NCBI RefSeq assembly: GCF_001668625.1
Contig: NZ_LZLJ01000016.1
Location: 1 to 64,000 of the forward strand
Direction of reading: 5' to 3'
Source: Mycobacterium sp. 1274756.6
Lineage (GTDB): Bacteria; Actinomycetota; Actinomycetes; Mycobacteriales; Mycobacteriaceae
Length of the DNA: 64,000 nt
A program made the position numbers and the translations under genes. Below, in pieces: positions 62,449 through 64,000 of the stretch. How positions within the stretch are numbered: the first letter of the stretch is position 1; every line of letters starts with the position of its first letter. The notes under the pieces are model-generated. The model was given only the letters and a program-made list of their open reading frames with translations, searched no databases and was not told the origin of the DNA.

Positions 62449-63315
62449 TCAGCGTCGGCGCCGGCGCAGGTACCGCTCGAACTCCGCGGCCAACGCATCC
62501 CCGTCGATCTGGCCGAGCGCCTCGTGCAGGTCGACCTCGGCGTCGCCGCGTTCCTCCAGCGCCGCCACGTAGTCGGCGATCTCGTCGTCCTCGGCCGTCA
62601 TCTCGCTGACCAGCTGTTCCCACTCCTCGGCCTGGGCGGGCAGGTCGCCCAGCGGCACCTCGATGTCGAGGACCTCCTCGACCCGGCGCAGCAACGCCAC
62701 CGTCGCCTTCGGGTTCGGTGGCTGCGACACGTAGTGCGGCACCGCCGCCCAGAACGACACCGCCGGAATGCCGCGGCCCACGCAGATCTCCTGCAACACC
62801 CCGGCGATCCCGGTCGGCCCCTCATAGCGGGTCTCGGTCAGACCGAACCGGGCGGCCGACTCCGCCGAGTACGCCGCCCCGGAGACCGGTACCGGGCGGG
62901 TGTGCGGGGTGTCGGCCAGCAGCGCCCCCAGGATCAGCACCGTGTCGACACCGAGGCGTTCGGCGGTGTCGAGCAGCTCGGTGCAGAACGTGCGCCACCG
63001 CAGGTTCGGCTCCACCCCGTGCATCAACACGATGTCCCGGCCGGCGCCGGGCGGGCGACAGTAGGCGATCCGCATCGACGGCCACACCAGCGCCCGGGTC
63101 ACCCCGTCGACCAGCCGGATCACCGGCCGGCTGACCTGATAGTCGTAGTAGTCCTCGTCGTCGATCTCCACGATCGGCACGCCCGCCCAGACCGTGTCGA
63201 GGTGCTCCAGCGCACCGGTGGCGGCGTCGCCGGCGTCGTTCCACCCCTCGAACGCGACCACCACGATGGGGTCGTGCAGGTCGGGCAGCGCAGGGCCATC
63301 GGACGGTCGGGTCAC
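62449..63315 (-). CDS. PAC2 (proteasome assembly chaperone-like) protein
   Basis: Rv2125-like, 288 residues. VVAFEGWNDAGDAA (about 18-31), YDYQVSRPVI, and the later GIPAVSFWAAVPHYVSQPPNPKA segment (about 183-205, in part) are PAC2 family hallmarks. An acidic C-terminal helix region (about 220-270) ends in FERYLRRRRR. Structure family related to proteasome assembly chaperones; whether it acts on the mycobacterial proteasome is unproven. GTG start is seven bases after TAGGCT. Confidence 0.9.
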   Translation of the reverse strand: MTRPSDGPALPDLHDPIVVVAFEGWNDAGDAATGALEHLDTVWAGVPIVEIDDEDYYDYQVSRPVIRLVDGVTRALVWPSMRIAYCRPPGAGRDIVLMHGVEPNLRWRTFCTELLDTAERLGVDTVLILGALLADTPHTRPVPVSGAAYSAESAARFGLTETRYEGPTGIAGVLQEICVGRGIPAVSFWAAVPHYVSQPPNPKATVALLRRVEEVLDIEVPLGDLPAQAEEWEQLVSEMTAEDDEIADYVAALEERGDAEVDLHEALGQIDGDALAAEFERYLRRRRR

Positions 63316-63322
63316 GGAATTC

Positions 63323-63328
63323 AGCCTA
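63323..63328 (-). promoter_or_regulatory. Candidate -10 for leaderless PAC2 gene
   Basis: TAGGCT on the minus strand ends exactly seven bases before GTG 63315. Confidence 0.5.
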
Positions 63329-63390
63329 CGGCGTGCGGCCCGTGCCTTGGAGCCTTCGTGCCGGCGTTCCGCGACGAAGTAGACTCTTCA

Positions 63391-63466
63391 GGGTCGAGAG
63401 GCGTTGCAACGGCGCGCCGGGTTCTATCGGTGGCCGCCACGCTCGACGGAGTTAAAGGACGCCTTC
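63391..63466 (+). promoter_or_regulatory. SAH-riboswitch-like leader of metH
   Basis: P1 pairs GTCGAG (63393-63398) with CTCGAC (63442-63447). A pseudoknot pairs AGGCGT (63399-63404) with ACGCCT (63459-63464). Between them are the conserved-looking GTTGCAAC (63403-63410) and a P2 arm (GGCG 63411-63414 with CGCC 63435-63438), then CCA before the P1 return strand. This order and the sequences GAG-GCGyTGCAA and the A-rich joining segment match the S-adenosylhomocysteine riboswitch (P1, P2, P4 pseudoknot) as known from proteobacterial ahcY/metH leaders. The P4 strand ends seven bases before the GGAGGGAG ribosome site (63472-63479), so ligand binding could control translation of metH, which consumes homocysteine derived from SAH. 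Confidence 0.72.
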
Positions 63467-63485
63467 CGTCACGGAGGGAGCCCGC

Positions 63486-64000
63486 ATGACTGACCCTGAG
63501 GTCGAAACCTTCGCGCCCAACATCCGGCCGGACTGCACCGACGAGCTGACGGCTGCGCTGCGCAGCCGCATCGTGGTGATCGACGGCGCGATGGGCACCG
63601 CGATTCAGCGGGACCGCCCCGACGAGGCCGGGTACCGCGGCGAGCGGTTCAAAGACTGGCCGTCTCCGCTGCAGGGCAACAACGACCTGCTCAACCTGAC
63701 GCAGCCGCAGATCATCGAGGGCATCCACCGCGAGTACCTCGAGGTGGGCGCCGACATCATCGAGACCAACACGTTCAACTCGACCGCGATCTCGCTGGCC
63801 GACTACGACATGGCGGAGTTGGCCTACGAACTGAACTACGCCGGCGCCGCCCTGGCCCGCACGGCCGCCGATGAGTTCAGCACCCCGGAGAAACCCCGCT
63901 ACGTGGCGGGCACCCTCGGGCCCACGACCCGGACGGCGTCGATCTCACCGGATGTCAACGACCCCGGCGCTCGCAACATCACCTACGACCAGTTGGTCGC
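63486..64000 (+). CDS. metH: Cobalamin-dependent methionine synthase, 5' part
   Basis: First 171 codons of MetH, running off the window. The homocysteine-binding (S-methyl-trans) domain is recognisable: [12 protein letters not shown] (about 30-41), [13 protein letters not shown] (about 67-79), [17 protein letters not shown] (about 93-109) and [20 protein letters not shown] (about 139-158). ATG 63486 has GGAGGGAG nearby. The zinc ligands and the folate, cobalamin and SAM modules lie beyond the window. Confidence 0.95.
   Translation, partial: MTDPEVETFAPNIRPDCTDELTAALRSRIVVIDGAMGTAIQRDRPDEAGYRGERFKDWPSPLQGNNDLLNLTQPQIIEGIHREYLEVGADIIETNTFNSTAISLADYDMAELAYELNYAGAALARTAADEFSTPEKPRYVAGTLGPTTRTASISPDVNDPGARNITYDQLV

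Overview
The window is about 64 kb of very G+C-rich DNA from a mycobacterium in the broad sense (Mycobacterium/Mycolicibacterium and relatives). The evidence is gene content and order. From left to right it follows the block known in M. tuberculosis as Rv2198c to Rv2124c: mmpS3, the cytochrome bcc-aa3 genes, trpD, the PimB'/FadD15 region, aroG, pknL, mptA/idsA2, the whole division and cell-wall (dcw) cluster, wag31, pyrD, uppP, cysQ, mshC and metH. Names are by family recognition from memory; no database search was possible, and the species cannot be resolved.

Layout. 1-1045: the 3' part of mmpS3 and a four-helix membrane protein; the first 72 bases are an inverted copy of 779-850, so the left edge looks like an assembly fold-back or rearrangement. 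1051-2040: an extra HSL-family alpha/beta hydrolase. 2146-6435 (minus): ctaE-qcrC-qcrA-qcrB, translationally chained by ATGA overlaps. 6603-9846: trpD, a DnaQ/GIY-YIG fusion and a small Cys protein. 10008-13065: NlpC/P60 hydrolase, HELFH metalloprotease, pimB'. 13069-18354: fadD15, two SRPBCC proteins, a Get3/ArsA-like ATPase, a small Cys protein and a PlsC acyltransferase. 18423-23116: membrane protein, RNase AS, aroG, pknL and its DNA-binding partner. 23110-28771: mptA-idsA2, MTHFR-like protein, lppM, acetyltransferase, DUF3040 protein.

28788-49198: a textbook intrinsic terminator, then mraZ-rsmH-ftsL-pbpB-murE-murF-mraY-murD-ftsW-murG-murC-ftsQ-ftsZ-pgeF-sepF-yggT-wag31 and a small membrane protein. 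Most genes from rsmH to ftsQ overlap by four bases. This module makes lipid II, polymerises it at the septum and controls polar growth.

49214-64000: a phosphoribosyltransferase, an apparently acquired FAD monooxygenase beside tRNA-Leu(GAG), an M20 peptidase, PEBP, pyrD-DUF5703-lppL, uppP and its neighbours, cysQ, mshC, an SDR, a PAC2 protein, and the start of metH behind a leader that folds like an S-adenosylhomocysteine (SAH) riboswitch.

Most notable points: (i) the SAH-riboswitch-like leader of metH; (ii) absence at this locus of two genes normally in the syntenic block, the Rv2181-type mannosyltransferase and yggS; (iii) about a dozen TANNNT boxes 6-8 nt before ATG/GTG starts, the signature of leaderless mRNAs, including a back-to-back pair at pknL; (iv) a Get3-like ATPase with no ATG, GTG or TTG before its Walker A motif; (v) three 10-bp-spaced MraZ-type boxes over the mraZ promoter, with a mirrored pair upstream.
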